From assembly GCA_900473185.1 (NCBI GenBank), contig UCKU01000012.1, positions 1 through 37,456 on the forward strand: DNA of 37,456 bases. Direction: 5' to 3'. The notes under the pieces are model-generated. The model did not search any database. It saw only the letters and a list, made by a program, of their open reading frames with translations, and was not told where the DNA came from. Shown here piece after piece: positions 15,994-24,582 of this stretch. A program made the position numbers and the translations under genes. Within the stretch, counting starts at the first letter, position 1; each line of letters starts with the position of its first letter. The stretch comes from Hyphomicrobiales bacterium. Lineage in GTDB: Bacteria; Pseudomonadota; Alphaproteobacteria; Rhizobiales; Rhizobiaceae.

Positions 15994-17157
15994 ATGAGCA
16001 AGGATTATAAGGACAATCTGCCCATCTCCGCCGAAGGCTTCATGGACGAGTTCATGCGCCTGAAGCGCGGCTCCGTCAGCCGCCGCCACTTCCTCGGCAT
16101 TACCGGCCTCGGTCTTGCGACCGCCGTGCTGTCGCGCTTCCCGGGCGCACTGTCGACGCCCGCTTATGCGGCCGACGACTTGGGCACGCAGATGTCGATT
16201 GCCACATGGCCAAACTATCATGACCCGGCGACCTTCGAGAATTTCAAGGCGGCAACCGGCGTAGCCGTCGAGGTCAACGTCTTCGGTTCGAACGAAGAAA
16301 TGCTCGCCAAGCTTCAGGCCGGCGCCTCCGGCTGGTCGCTCTTCGTGCCGACCAACTACACGATCTCGACCCATCACAAGCTCGGCCTGATCGACGAGCT
16401 CGACCTTTCGAAGATCCCGAACTTCAGCCAGGCAAGCGAAAGCCCGCGCTTCACCAAGGAAGGCCAGATTGACGGTAAGACCTATGCCGTACCGAAGAAC
16501 TGGGGCACGACCGGTTTCTCCGTCAACACGTCCAAGATCAAGACCAAGCTTTCGAGCTGGAAGGACTTTTTCGAGATCGCCCAGACGGAAGCCGACGGCC
16601 GCGCCATGGTGCATGACTACCAGTTGACGACGATCGGCAGCGCGCTCGTCTCGCTCGGTTACGACTTCAATTCGATCAAGGCCGACGAACTTGCCAAGGC
16701 GGAAGAACTGCTGATCAAGGTCAAGCCGCATCTCTTCGCCATCAATTCCGACTATCAGCCGTCAATGCGCTCGACCGATGCGTGGCTGACCATGTGCTGG
16801 ACCAATGACGGCGCGCAACTCAACCGCGACATGCCGGAGCTTGCCTATATCCTCGGCACCGACGGCGGTGAAATCTGGACCGACTATTACGCGATCCCAA
16901 AGGATGCGCCGAACAAGGCTGCCGGCTACGCACTGCTCAACTACCTGATGGACCCGCAGAATGCGGTGAAGGAGCACATCGCCAACGGTGCGCCGACCAC
17001 CGACAGCCGCGTCATTGCGCTGCTGCCGAAGGAGGTCACGTCCAACAAGATCGTCTATCCGGACGAAGCAGCCCTTACACCCCTGGAATTCGGCGCCGCC
17101 GTCACGCTCACCGATCCGGGTCGCGCTGAACTAATGGCGCGCTTCAAGTCGGCCTGA
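15994..17157 (+). CDS. Polyamine-type periplasmic binding protein with Tat signal (PotD-like)
   Basis: 387 aa, substrate receptor for the adjacent ATPase and permeases. The N-terminus carries a twin-arginine signal: VSRRHFLGITGLGLATAVLS at about residues 28-47, with a cut near AYA-AD at about 62-64. The mature part has the PotD/PotF pattern: MSIATWPNYHDPATFENFKAATGV, FGSNEEMLAKLQAG, KNWGTTGFSVNTSKIK and a late YAIPKDAPNKAAGYALLNYLMDP. The ATG at 15994 has AGGGAAC 8 bases upstream. Tat export means it crosses folded, unlike most Sec-dependent binding proteins. Confidence 0.92.
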   Translation: MSKDYKDNLPISAEGFMDEFMRLKRGSVSRRHFLGITGLGLATAVLSRFPGALSTPAYAADDLGTQMSIATWPNYHDPATFENFKAATGVAVEVNVFGSNEEMLAKLQAGASGWSLFVPTNYTISTHHKLGLIDELDLSKIPNFSQASESPRFTKEGQIDGKTYAVPKNWGTTGFSVNTSKIKTKLSSWKDFFEIAQTEADGRAMVHDYQLTTIGSALVSLGYDFNSIKADELAKAEELLIKVKPHLFAINSDYQPSMRSTDAWLTMCWTNDGAQLNRDMPELAYILGTDGGEIWTDYYAIPKDAPNKAAGYALLNYLMDPQNAVKEHIANGAPTTDSRVIALLPKEVTSNKIVYPDEAALTPLEFGAAVTLTDPGRAELMARFKSA

Positions 17158-17166
17158 CACCACCTC

Positions 17167-17207
17167 TGAATGCCGGTCTCCCGCGGCTTACTGCGGGAGC
17201 CGGTTCA
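17167..17207 (+). other. Intercistronic stem-loop between binding protein and permease
   Basis: CCGG-T-CTCCCGC (17173-17184) pairs with GCGGGAG-CCGG (17193-17203) with one bulged T and an 8-base loop; outer TGAA/TTCA can extend it. It starts 9 bases after the binding-protein stop. No T-run follows. Such structures commonly stabilise the upstream message and lower expression of downstream permeases, giving more receptor than channel. Confidence 0.6.
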
Positions 17208-17224
17208 GCTCCTTGATCCGGCGG

Positions 17225-18106
17225 ATGAAGACTAAAGCCATGCCCCTGCCCCACGCCACCAAACGGCGCCTGATCACCGTCGCCCTTGTCGGCCCGGCCA
17301 GCATCTGGCTGTTCGTCTTCCTCGTGCTGCCCTTCATCGCCATCATCGTCTTTGCCTTTGGTGAGCGAGCGCCAGAAGGCGGTTATCAGGCAGCTTTCAC
17401 ATTCGAGCAGTTCGCCAATCTCGGCGCGCGGTCGGCAGCCTTCGTCAATACACTGATCCTGGCGCCGATCGGGGCGGCTGCCTGCCTCATCGTCGCCTAC
17501 CCGGTCGCCTACTATCTTGCGGTCAAGGCAAGCCCGCAGCGCCGGCTGCTGCTCGTCTCGCTTGTCGTCGTTCCCTTCTGGACCAGCCTGCTGGTGCGCA
17601 CCTATGCCTGGATGTATCTGCTCGGCGCGCGCGGCATTCCGCATCTGCTTGAATTCGTCGGCATCGAAAATATCAGGCTGATCAATACGCCCGGCGCCGT
17701 GCTGCTCGGCATCGTCTACGGTTACCTGCCGCTGATGATCATGCCGATCTATGTCAGCCTAGAAAAGCTGGATCGCCGGCTGCTCGAAGCCTCGGCCGAC
17801 CTTGGCGCGAAGCCTATCTCGACCTTCTTCGGCATCACATTACCGCTATCGCTTCCGGGCGTTATGACCGGTGTCGCGCTGGTCACGATCCTGCTGCTCG
17901 GTGAATATCTGATCCCGCAGCTTCTCGGCGGCGGCAAGGTCTTCTTCATCGGCAATGCGCTTGTCGATCTCTTCCTGCAATCGCGCAATTGGCCCTTCGG
18001 CTCGGCGATAGCCGTCACGCTCGTCGCCGTCGTCGTCATCGTGCTGCTTGTCGCCATGCGCATTGCCTGGCGCGTCGCAGGTACCCGGCAGGTGGACCTC
18101 ATCTGA
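17225..18106 (+). CDS. Polyamine-type ABC transporter permease 1 (PotB-like)
   Basis: 293 aa inner-membrane permease. Hydrophobic spans include VGPASIWLFVFLVLPFIAII, an internal span after LILAPIGAAACLIVAYPVAY, LLLVSLVVVPFWTSLLV and a C-terminal SAIAVTLVAVVVIVLLVAM. The ATPase-contact loop is LEASADLGAKPISTFFGITL. The family sequence FWTSLLVRTYAWMYLLG is typical of PotB. The start is uncertain among TTG 17213, ATG 17225 and ATG 17240; none has a strong ribosome site, and the preceding stem-loop may affect initiation. It overlaps the next permease by one base in TGATG. Confidence 0.9.
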   Translation: MKTKAMPLPHATKRRLITVALVGPASIWLFVFLVLPFIAIIVFAFGERAPEGGYQAAFTFEQFANLGARSAAFVNTLILAPIGAAACLIVAYPVAYYLAVKASPQRRLLLVSLVVVPFWTSLLVRTYAWMYLLGARGIPHLLEFVGIENIRLINTPGAVLLGIVYGYLPLMIMPIYVSLEKLDRRLLEASADLGAKPISTFFGITLPLSLPGVMTGVALVTILLLGEYLIPQLLGGGKVFFIGNALVDLFLQSRNWPFGSAIAVTLVAVVVIVLLVAMRIAWRVAGTRQVDLI

Positions 18107-18918
18107 TGCGCGCGCTCGTCACCTTCGTCTATCTGTTCCTCTACACGCCGATCGCGCTCGTCGTGCTGTTCTCCTTCAATGCAGGCCGCAATGCCAGCGA
18201 GTTCACCGGTTTCTCGACGCAATGGTATGGCCGGGCTCTGTCCAATACATTCCTGATGGAGGCGCTGCGCAACAGCCTGATCATCGCGGTCACCAGTGCG
18301 GCATTGGCGGCGATCTTCGGCACCATGGCCGCGATCGGCATGGAACGGCTCGGGGCACGGACCCGAGCGATCTTCGACGGGCTCTTCGCAGCCGCGATCG
18401 TGGTACCGGGTGTCGTCATCGGCATTGCAACGCTGGTTGCCCTCGTCGAAGTCTTCGGCTTCATCAATCCCGTTATCGCCGCCCTCTGGCGAGGCGACCA
18501 GCCGCCAAAGCTGGCACTCGGCTACGGCTCGATCATCGCTGCGCACGGGCTCTTCACCATGGCTCTGGTGACGATGATCGTGAAGGCGCGCATTGCGAGC
18601 CTCGGGCGCGATATCGTCGAGGCCTCCAGCGATCTCTACGCCACACCGTTCACAACCTTTCGGCAGATCGTGCTGCCGCAGATCATGCCATCGATCCTGG
18701 CGGGTTTTCTGCTCGCCTTCACCTTTTCCTTCGACGATTTCATCATCGCCTTCTTCGTGGCGGGCTCCAACACGACGCTGCCGATCTATGTCTTCGCCTC
18801 CATCCGCCGCGGCGTAACGCCTGAAATCAATGCTGTTGCCACGATGGTGCTGATCGCCTCGCTTGCCCTCATTTTCATCGCGCGCTTCCTGATGCGCGAA
18901 AAGACAACGACAAACTGA
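18106..18918 (+). CDS. Polyamine-type ABC transporter permease 2 (PotC-like)
   Basis: 270 aa. The N-terminal YLFLYTPIALVVLFSFNAGR and WYGRALSN are typical of PotC; the middle shows VVPGVVIGIATLVALVEVFG and the EAA loop VEASSDLYATPFTTFRQIVL. The C-terminal LAFTFSFDDFIIAFFVAGSN is a strong family marker. The start ATG shares one base with the PotB-like stop. The frame extends upstream to 17989 only as a shadow. The SDR gene follows after 13 bases. Confidence 0.92.
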   Translation: MRALVTFVYLFLYTPIALVVLFSFNAGRNASEFTGFSTQWYGRALSNTFLMEALRNSLIIAVTSAALAAIFGTMAAIGMERLGARTRAIFDGLFAAAIVVPGVVIGIATLVALVEVFGFINPVIAALWRGDQPPKLALGYGSIIAAHGLFTMALVTMIVKARIASLGRDIVEASSDLYATPFTTFRQIVLPQIMPSILAGFLLAFTFSFDDFIIAFFVAGSNTTLPIYVFASIRRGVTPEINAVATMVLIASLALIFIARFLMREKTTTN

Positions 18919-18931
18919 CCGGGGAAATGCC

Positions 18932-19693
18932 ATGATACTGAGAGATCGCGTTGCAATCGTCACGGGCGCAGGCTCGGGCATCGGTCGGGCCGGCGCACAG
19001 ATCATGGCCCGCGAAGGCGCCCATATCGTCGTTGCCGACATCAATTTCGCAAATGCCGAAGAGACCGTCAGGCTGATTGCCGAGGCGGGCGGCAGCGCCG
19101 AAAGCCTCGTGGTGGATGTGACCGACGACAGGGCACTCGAAACCGGCATTGCCGTTGTTGCTGCGCGTCACGGCCGGATCGACATCCTCCACAATCACGC
19201 AGGCGCGCAGGTGGCCGGCGATCTGGAACAGGTTGCCATCGAAGGTTTCGACAAGTCCTGGAGCCTGAACGTGCGGGCGCATTTCATGGCCGCGCGTCTC
19301 GTCATGCCGATCATGAAAAATGCGGGCAAAGGCGTGATCCTCAATACGTCCTCGTCGTCGGGCGTGCTCTACGACCGCGAAATGATCGCCTATACAACGA
19401 CCAAACATGCTGTCATCGCCATGACCCGGCAAATGGCGGGCGACTATGCGAAGTTCGGCATCCGCGTGAATGCACTCTGCCCCGGATGGGTCGACACGCC
19501 ATTCAACGAACCGTTTATCGCGCAGATGGGCGGGCGCGGCGCCATTGAAGGCTACATCGCCGAAAAGGTGCCTCTCGGTCGCTGGGCGGATGTTTCGGAG
19601 ATTGCCGAACCAATCCTGTTCCTGGTCTCGGATCGCTCGTCGTACATGACGGGGCAAATCCTCGTCGTCGATGGCGGCGAGACCGTCGTTTAG
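18932..19693 (+). CDS. Short-chain dehydrogenase/reductase (SDR)
   Basis: 253 aa classical SDR. The cofactor motif TGAGSGIG is near residue 11; Asp in VVADINF suggests NAD(H) preference. NHAGA replaces the usual NNAG, the catalytic Ser is in NTSSSSG, and the Tyr/Lys pair is YTTTK. The C-terminus VVDGGETVV is standard. GGGGAAA precedes the ATG and it lies 13 bases after the permease gene, so it is probably the catabolic enzyme of this operon, oxidising an alcohol or amino-alcohol derived from the imported substrate. Alternatively it could serve with the convergent idonate-type dehydrogenase as a ketogluconate reductase. The stops of the two genes overlap by 4 bases. Confidence 0.88.
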   Translation: MILRDRVAIVTGAGSGIGRAGAQIMAREGAHIVVADINFANAEETVRLIAEAGGSAESLVVDVTDDRALETGIAVVAARHGRIDILHNHAGAQVAGDLEQVAIEGFDKSWSLNVRAHFMAARLVMPIMKNAGKGVILNTSSSSGVLYDREMIAYTTTKHAVIAMTRQMAGDYAKFGIRVNALCPGWVDTPFNEPFIAQMGGRGAIEGYIAEKVPLGRWADVSEIAEPILFLVSDRSSYMTGQILVVDGGETVV

Positions 19694-20733
19694 ACTGACT
19701 GGAAGGTCAGTTGCACCTTGCAGGCCAGCGAACGGTCGCCGGCAATTTCGAAGGCTGAAACGGCCTCTTCGAGCGGCATTCTGTGGCTGATGATCGGCCG
19801 CACGTCGATCTTCCGGCGGGAAATCAGGTCGACGGCGGTTGCGAACTCCTCATGGAAACGCTGCGTTCCGTGGATGTGCAGTTCTTTGCCGACAATGGCG
19901 TTGAGAGGCACCGGAACGTCGCCAGTGACGCCGACCTGGACGATGGTGCCGCGCGGCCGAACCGCCGCAATCGCGCTATGGATGGCCGGGGCGGCAGCAG
20001 AACATTCGAAGATGAGATCAAAATAGCCTTTTCCTGCCTGGAATTCGGCAAATGACACTGCATCCCGCGCCACGTTGATCGTGCGGCTGGCGCCCATAGC
20101 CTTCGCCCGCGCGAGCGCCGCATCGGCAAGATCCGTGACGACGATCTCTGCCGCCTCATAATGACTGATAACGGCAACCATCAGGGAGCCGATCGGTCCG
20201 GCACCCGTCACTAGGACTTTCTTGCCGGCAATGCCGGGCGCGCGCGATGCGGCATGCAGGCAGACGGATAGCGGCTCGCTGCAGGCCGCTTCCGCAGGCG
20301 TTATCGAGGCTCCAACCTCGACGCATTGTTTGGCCGGTACCACCAGCCATTCCCGAAACATGCCCTGCTCATGCGGCAGGCGCATAGCACTTCCCATGAA
20401 GCGCATTTCCAGGCAGTGGATCGGCAAGCCGATGCTGCAATATTCGCAAGCACCGCAGGGCTGGCTCGGGTTGATCGCGACCAGCGTACCGGCCCTCAGG
20501 GTGACGCCCTCACCTGCCTGCTCCACAGTTCCAGCGGCCTCGTGGCCGGGGATCATCGGCTCACGAACCCGGACCGGCCCAAAGCCACCGTCCTGATAAT
20601 AATGCAGGTCGGAGCCGCAGATGCCTGCGGCTGCCATCTTCAAAAGCACTTCGCCCGGACCGGGGGCCGCGACTGGATCAGTCTCGATCCTGAGATCGCC
20701 CTTTGCATAAAGCCGTGCCAGACGAGTGTGCAT
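19690..20733 (-). CDS. Zinc-dependent dehydrogenase, L-idonate 5-dehydrogenase-like
   Basis: 347 aa MDR-family enzyme oxidising a polyol or sugar acid with NAD(P). Catalytic zinc ligands appear in GICGSDLHYYQDGGFG (Cys) and PGHEAAG (His/Glu); structural zinc cysteines are in CGACEYCSIGLPIHC. The nucleotide-binding motif VTGAGPIGSL follows. GICGSDLHYYQ...G, then MIPGHE, is the pattern of IdnD, though sorbitol, xylitol and threonine dehydrogenases are close relatives. The ATG at 20733 has AGGAG 6 bases upstream; a GTG just before it gives one more residue. It is the last gene of the TRAP operon, 9 bases after dctM, so it probably acts on the imported acid. Confidence 0.87.
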   Translation of the reverse strand: MHTRLARLYAKGDLRIETDPVAAPGPGEVLLKMAAAGICGSDLHYYQDGGFGPVRVREPMIPGHEAAGTVEQAGEGVTLRAGTLVAINPSQPCGACEYCSIGLPIHCLEMRFMGSAMRLPHEQGMFREWLVVPAKQCVEVGASITPAEAACSEPLSVCLHAASRAPGIAGKKVLVTGAGPIGSLMVAVISHYEAAEIVVTDLADAALARAKAMGASRTINVARDAVSFAEFQAGKGYFDLIFECSAAAPAIHSAIAAVRPRGTIVQVGVTGDVPVPLNAIVGKELHIHGTQRFHEEFATAVDLISRRKIDVRPIISHRMPLEEAVSAFEIAGDRSLACKVQLTFQSV

Positions 20734-20742
20734 CACATTCTC

Positions 20743-22149
20743 CTATTTCAGAAGCCCAAGCTGCTGTGGCAGCCACAGGGATATCGAGGGAACGAAGGTG
20801 ATCAGGATCAAGGCGATGAAGAGCGGCGCAAGCCAGGGCAGGATCGCCATCGTCGTGCGTTCGACGGATAGTTTCGCCACCCGCGACAGCACGAAAAGTA
20901 CCATGCCCAGCGGAGGGTGAAGCAGACCGATCATCAGGTTCAGGGTCATGATAAGACCGAACTGTACCGGATCGATGCCGAATTTCGCGACGATCGGCAG
21001 AAGGATCGGCACGAGGATGGTAATGGCCGCGATCGTATCCAGGAAGCAGCCAACGAAGAGCATCAGCAGGTTCACAAGGATCAGGAACACCCACTTATTG
21101 TCGGTGATCGACAGGATCGCGTCAGACAGAAGCTGGGCAGCCTGGCTCACCGTCAGCAGCCAGGCGAAGACCGAAGCGGCAGTGACGATAAAGAGAACGG
21201 AAGCAGTTGTCTCGATCGTGTCGAAGCTCGCCTTGGCAAGTGTCGAGAACGTCATCGTGCGATAACGCACGAGGCCGAGGAACAGCGACCAGAGGACAGC
21301 GGCGACAGCTGCTTCCGTCGGCGTGAACCAGCCCATGGTCATGCCGCCGATCAGAATGACTGGCGTCATCAGCGCCATGACGGCGGAAAAGCGGAAATAC
21401 CAGTCGAGCGCCAGAAGCACGACAAGGGCAATGCCCGCTGCGGCGTTCATCGATACGCCTGATCGCATCATCACATAGATCGACAGCGGTACGAGCAGGA
21501 CGACGACGATCTCCAAACCTGCGGAAAGGAGCTGTTTGACGTCGAATGGCGCATCGGAACCCCAGCGCTTCATATAGGCAAAGGCTGCGACTGTGATCAT
21601 CATCAGCAGCGTCATGACGATGCCCGGCAGAATGCCGGCCATGAAAAGAGCGCCGATCGAGACATTGGCCATCATGCCGTAGATCACGAAGGGCAAGGAC
21701 GGCGGGAAGATCGGACCGAGCGTCGCGGACGCCGCCGTCACCCCGACGGCGGCCTCGACGGGATAGCCGTGATCCTTCATCGCCTTGATCTCAATCGTGC
21801 CGATGCCGGCCGCATCGGCAAGCGCGGTGCCCGACATGCCCGAGAAGATGACAGACCCAATGATGTTGACCTGCGCGAGGCCACCCTTCATCCAGCCGAC
21901 AAGCGCGACGGCGAAGGAATAGATGCGGCCGGTAACTCCAGCCGAATTCATCAGGTTGCCAGCAAGGATGAAGAAGGGAACAGCGAGAAGCGGGAAGCTT
22001 TCAACACCCGCGATCATGCGCTGGGCGACGATGATATCTGGCGCAACGCCATAGAGGACGATGTAGAGAACAGATGCGACGGCCATCGATATCGCGACGG
22101 GTACGCCGATCAGCATCAGCACGAGAAATGAGCCAAGCAACAGCAGCAT
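20743..22149 (-). CDS. dctM: TRAP transporter large membrane subunit
   Basis: 468 aa integral protein that carries the Na+/H+-driven uptake path of the TRAP transporter. Hydrophobic spans run throughout. Family markers include VPFFILAGNLMNSAGV, GSVIFSGMSGTALADAAGIG, SATLGPIFPPSLPFVIYG, TPTEAAVAAVLWSL, and GCFLDTIAAITILVPILLP with LLHPPLGMVLFV. The ATG at 22149 has AAGGATG 6 bases upstream and follows the dctQ stop by 4 bases, so a longer reading from 22206 is rejected. It forms a complex with the small subunit. Confidence 0.95.
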   Translation of the reverse strand: MLLLLGSFLVLMLIGVPVAISMAVASVLYIVLYGVAPDIIVAQRMIAGVESFPLLAVPFFILAGNLMNSAGVTGRIYSFAVALVGWMKGGLAQVNIIGSVIFSGMSGTALADAAGIGTIEIKAMKDHGYPVEAAVGVTAASATLGPIFPPSLPFVIYGMMANVSIGALFMAGILPGIVMTLLMMITVAAFAYMKRWGSDAPFDVKQLLSAGLEIVVVLLVPLSIYVMMRSGVSMNAAAGIALVVLLALDWYFRFSAVMALMTPVILIGGMTMGWFTPTEAAVAAVLWSLFLGLVRYRTMTFSTLAKASFDTIETTASVLFIVTAASVFAWLLTVSQAAQLLSDAILSITDNKWVFLILVNLLMLFVGCFLDTIAAITILVPILLPIVAKFGIDPVQFGLIMTLNLMIGLLHPPLGMVLFVLSRVAKLSVERTTMAILPWLAPLFIALILITFVPSISLWLPQQLGLLK

Positions 22150-22153
22150 CAAG

Positions 22154-22726
22154 TCATCCTTCGACAGCGTGGAATTCTTCGGGGCGCTCCAGAACGGAGT
22201 AGCCACGGCGCATATTAGCGATGAAGACGATCACCGCACGGATCAGCATCAGCACGAAGGCTGCAAGCACGCTGTAGAAGACGATGTTGCGCGGCAGGTC
22301 GACGGTGACCATCTGCTCGTCGGCGACGATCTGCACGTAGCGCCACATCAGATAGCAGCCATAGGCGAAGAAACCGATGCGGACGATATCCACGAAGGTT
22401 GCAAGAACGCGCGCAAGGCCTGCCGGCATGTAATGATAGAAAACGTCCACCTGGATATGGCGCGACGTGCGCACGCACATGACAGCGCCGAGAAAGACGA
22501 CGCCGATCAGGCAGTTGACGGCGATCTCTTCGGTCCAGGCATAGCTGTTGTTCAGCACATAGCGGGTGAAGAACTGCAGGAAGACGCAACCGGCCATCAA
22601 CCAGAAGACGAGCAGCGTGATCCAGTCTTCGATGGCGTAGTCCGAGATATTGGCGGTGGGCGCATGCCCTTCGAATTCGTGGCCGATCTCCTCGGCAGTG
22701 ACTTGCGTATGGACTTCTTGTGACAT
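22154..22726 (-). CDS. dctQ: TRAP transporter small membrane subunit
   Basis: 190 aa with four hydrophobic spans: around WITLLVFWLMAGCVFLQFFT, IAVNCLIGVVFLGAVMCV, FVDIVRIGFFAYGCYLMW and FYSVLAAFVLMLIRAVIVF. The NSYAWTEEIA segment between the first two is the DctQ hallmark. AAGG lies about 6 bases before the ATG. It sits between dctP and dctM, separated from dctP by a strong stem-loop. Confidence 0.93.
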   Translation of the reverse strand: MSQEVHTQVTAEEIGHEFEGHAPTANISDYAIEDWITLLVFWLMAGCVFLQFFTRYVLNNSYAWTEEIAVNCLIGVVFLGAVMCVRTSRHIQVDVFYHYMPAGLARVLATFVDIVRIGFFAYGCYLMWRYVQIVADEQMVTVDLPRNIVFYSVLAAFVLMLIRAVIVFIANMRRGYSVLERPEEFHAVEG

Positions 22727-22754
22727 GATCGGCCTTGTTCCGTTTGGGAAGGAA

Positions 22755-22782
22755 GGGCGCGCGGCGCTCAGGCAGCGCGCCC
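22755..22782 (-). other. Intercistronic stem-loop between dctP and dctQ
   Basis: GGGCGCGC (22755-22762) and GCGCGCCC (22775-22782) are perfect 8-bp arms around a 12-base loop, starting 8 bases after the dctP stop in the direction of transcription. No T-run follows. As in other transporter operons it may stabilise the receptor message and reduce read-through to the membrane subunits. Confidence 0.65.
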
Positions 22783-22790
22783 TCGGGCAC

Positions 22791-23765
22791 TTACTGGATC
22801 GCGCGGATCGCCTCCCAATCGGCCTTTTCGTAGCCGAAGTCCTCGAACTTGACCTTTTCCGCGACCGTCTTCTCGAAATCGGCCTTGTCGACCTCGGTCA
22901 CGCTCAAGCCCTTCTCCTTGAAGGTGGTGATGAGGCTGTTTTCCCTGCCTTCAATGGTCTTGGTCGTGCGCACGGCAGCTTCCTGCATGACCTCGCCGAA
23001 GATCTTCTTGTCTTCGTCCGAAAGGTTCGACCAGAGCGTCTTCGAGATCACCGTATTCAAGTGATCGACGATGTGGCCGGTCAGAATGATGTTCTTCTGG
23101 ACTTCGTAGAACTTCTTGGCCTCGATCGTCGTCAGCGGGTTTTCCTGGGCTTCGACCGTCCCGTTCTGCAAAGCGAGATAGACCTCGGCGAAGGCGATCG
23201 GCGTGGTGTTGGCGCCGCAGGCGCGCGGCATGGCGAGGTAGGCAGGAACGTCAGGCACGCGGATCTTCAGGCCCTGCATGTCGGCGCATTTGGCGATCGG
23301 CTTGTTGGCCGTCGTATGGCGCGTCCCGTAATAGCTGACGGCGGCGATATGGTTGCCGGTCTTGTCCTCATAACCCTTGGCCAGGCGCTTGAAGACGTCG
23401 CTCTTGGTGTATGCGATCAGGTGTTCCGGGCCGCGGAAGATATAGGGGAAATAGGTGACGCCGATCGGCTTATAGTCGCGGGCGGCAAAGCTCGATCCGG
23501 AAATGATGATATCGACCGTTCCGAGCTTGAGGCCCTGGTTGATATCGGCTTCCTTGCCGAGCTGCGAAGCCGGATAGACCTCGATCTTGTAGCGGCCGTT
23601 GGTGCGCTTGTTGATCTCTTCCGCGGCCCAGAGGGAATCCGTGTGGAAAGGTTCTGATGTCTCGTAGACATGGGCCCATTTCAGTACCGTCTGGGCATGT
23701 GCGATCGCCGTCGTCGCCATGATTGCGGCGGCAGTGCAGAGTATCGTCGTCAGTTTCAACTTCAT
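22791..23765 (-). CDS. dctP: TRAP transporter substrate-binding protein
   Basis: 324 aa periplasmic receptor. The Sec signal peptide is KLKLTTILCTAAAIMATTAI with a probable cut after AHA. The mature protein has the DctP pattern: LKWAHVYETSEPFHTDSLWA, RYKIEVYPASQLGKE, GLKIRVPDVPAYLAM (Arg that binds the substrate carboxylate), then FAEVYLALQNGTVEAQENPL. That Arg implies an organic-acid ligand, such as a sugar acid. AGGAGGAGAG precedes the ATG at 23765. It lies 23 bases after the GntR gene, so regulator and transporter share a transcript. Confidence 0.94.
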   Translation of the reverse strand: MKLKLTTILCTAAAIMATTAIAHAQTVLKWAHVYETSEPFHTDSLWAAEEINKRTNGRYKIEVYPASQLGKEADINQGLKLGTVDIIISGSSFAARDYKPIGVTYFPYIFRGPEHLIAYTKSDVFKRLAKGYEDKTGNHIAAVSYYGTRHTTANKPIAKCADMQGLKIRVPDVPAYLAMPRACGANTTPIAFAEVYLALQNGTVEAQENPLTTIEAKKFYEVQKNIILTGHIVDHLNTVISKTLWSNLSDEDKKIFGEVMQEAAVRTTKTIEGRENSLITTFKEKGLSVTEVDKADFEKTVAEKVKFEDFGYEKADWEAIRAIQ

Positions 23766-23788
23766 TGCTCTCTCCTCCTGAGATCTCG

Positions 23789-24547
23789 TTAAGTGGCTGC
23801 TTTTCCCTTGTTTGGCCCGGCCGTGTGGCAGCGCCCCTCCTCGCCCGAAAACTCCTCCCCGAAGCTTTCGGAAAATCTCTTCTGCGAATTCGTGAGATGC
23901 GTGCGCATGGCGGCCTTCGCCCCTGCCGCATCGCCGGCGGCGATCGCGTCGCGGATAGCCCGGTGCTCTTCCAGCGCGCTGCGCCACGACACCGGCCCTT
24001 CGAAATGACTGGCGAGCTTTTCGAAATACGGCGTCATGCGCATGTCGAACATCTCGCCGGTGACGCGGATCAAGGTCGCATTGCCGACGATTGCGGCGAT
24101 GCCGGTATGAAAGGCACGGTCGGCGACAAGCACGGCGCGCGCATCTTCCACCACGCCGCTCATCGCTCTCAGCGCCTCATCGAGAACGGCAATGTCCTCA
24201 GGACGGGCGCTTTTTGCGGCCTCCTCTGATATCGCGCATTCGATGATGGCGCGGGCCTGCAGCAGCTCGAAAGGCCCCTCCACCGGTTCGCGCTCGCTGC
24301 CGGTCGCTTCGGCCGCATGTCTGCGCGTGACATAGATGCCGGAGCCCATGCGGATATTAATGTAACCCTCGGCTTCCAGCACGATGAGCGCCTCGCGAAG
24401 CGTGGGGCGCGAAACCGAAAGCTGCTCCGCAAGCTCGCGCTCAGCCGGCAGCCTTTGGCCGACGGCGAGTTCACCCCGGATGATCATCAGACGAATCTGG
24501 TCCGCCACCTGCCTGTAAAGGCGGCGTGATTCAACTGCAGAAAACAT
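23789..24547 (-). CDS. GntR family (FadR subfamily) regulator of the TRAP operon
   Basis: 252 aa: a winged helix domain at about residues 5-75 (LYRQVADQIRLMIIRGELAV, then QLSVSRPTLREALIVLEAEG and the wing IRMGSGIYVT) and an FCD ligand domain at about 90-235 with RAFHTGIAAIVGNATLIRV and LEEHRAIRDAIAAGDAAGA. It ends in a flexible Gly-rich tail. GGGGAGG lies about 5 bases before the ATG at 24547. It is the first gene of the transcript that continues into dctP, dctQ, dctM and the idonate-type dehydrogenase, and the inverted repeat just upstream is its likely operator, suggesting autoregulation. Confidence 0.9.
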   Translation of the reverse strand: MFSAVESRRLYRQVADQIRLMIIRGELAVGQRLPAERELAEQLSVSRPTLREALIVLEAEGYINIRMGSGIYVTRRHAAEATGSEREPVEGPFELLQARAIIECAISEEAAKSARPEDIAVLDEALRAMSGVVEDARAVLVADRAFHTGIAAIVGNATLIRVTGEMFDMRMTPYFEKLASHFEGPVSWRSALEEHRAIRDAIAAGDAAGAKAAMRTHLTNSQKRFSESFGEEFSGEEGRCHTAGPNKGKAAT

Positions 24548-24582
24548 TATGGCCTCCCCGGCACGCTTCTCCTCAAGCGCAC

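Noticed and set aside
17749..19149. A 466-codon minus-strand open frame
   Set aside because: Antisense to the two Pot-type permeases and the SDR; the translation is charged, repetitive and domain-free, and the plus-strand genes have strong motifs.
22650..23657. A 335-codon plus-strand open frame
   Set aside because: Antisense to dctP, which has a signal peptide, family motifs and an excellent ribosome site.
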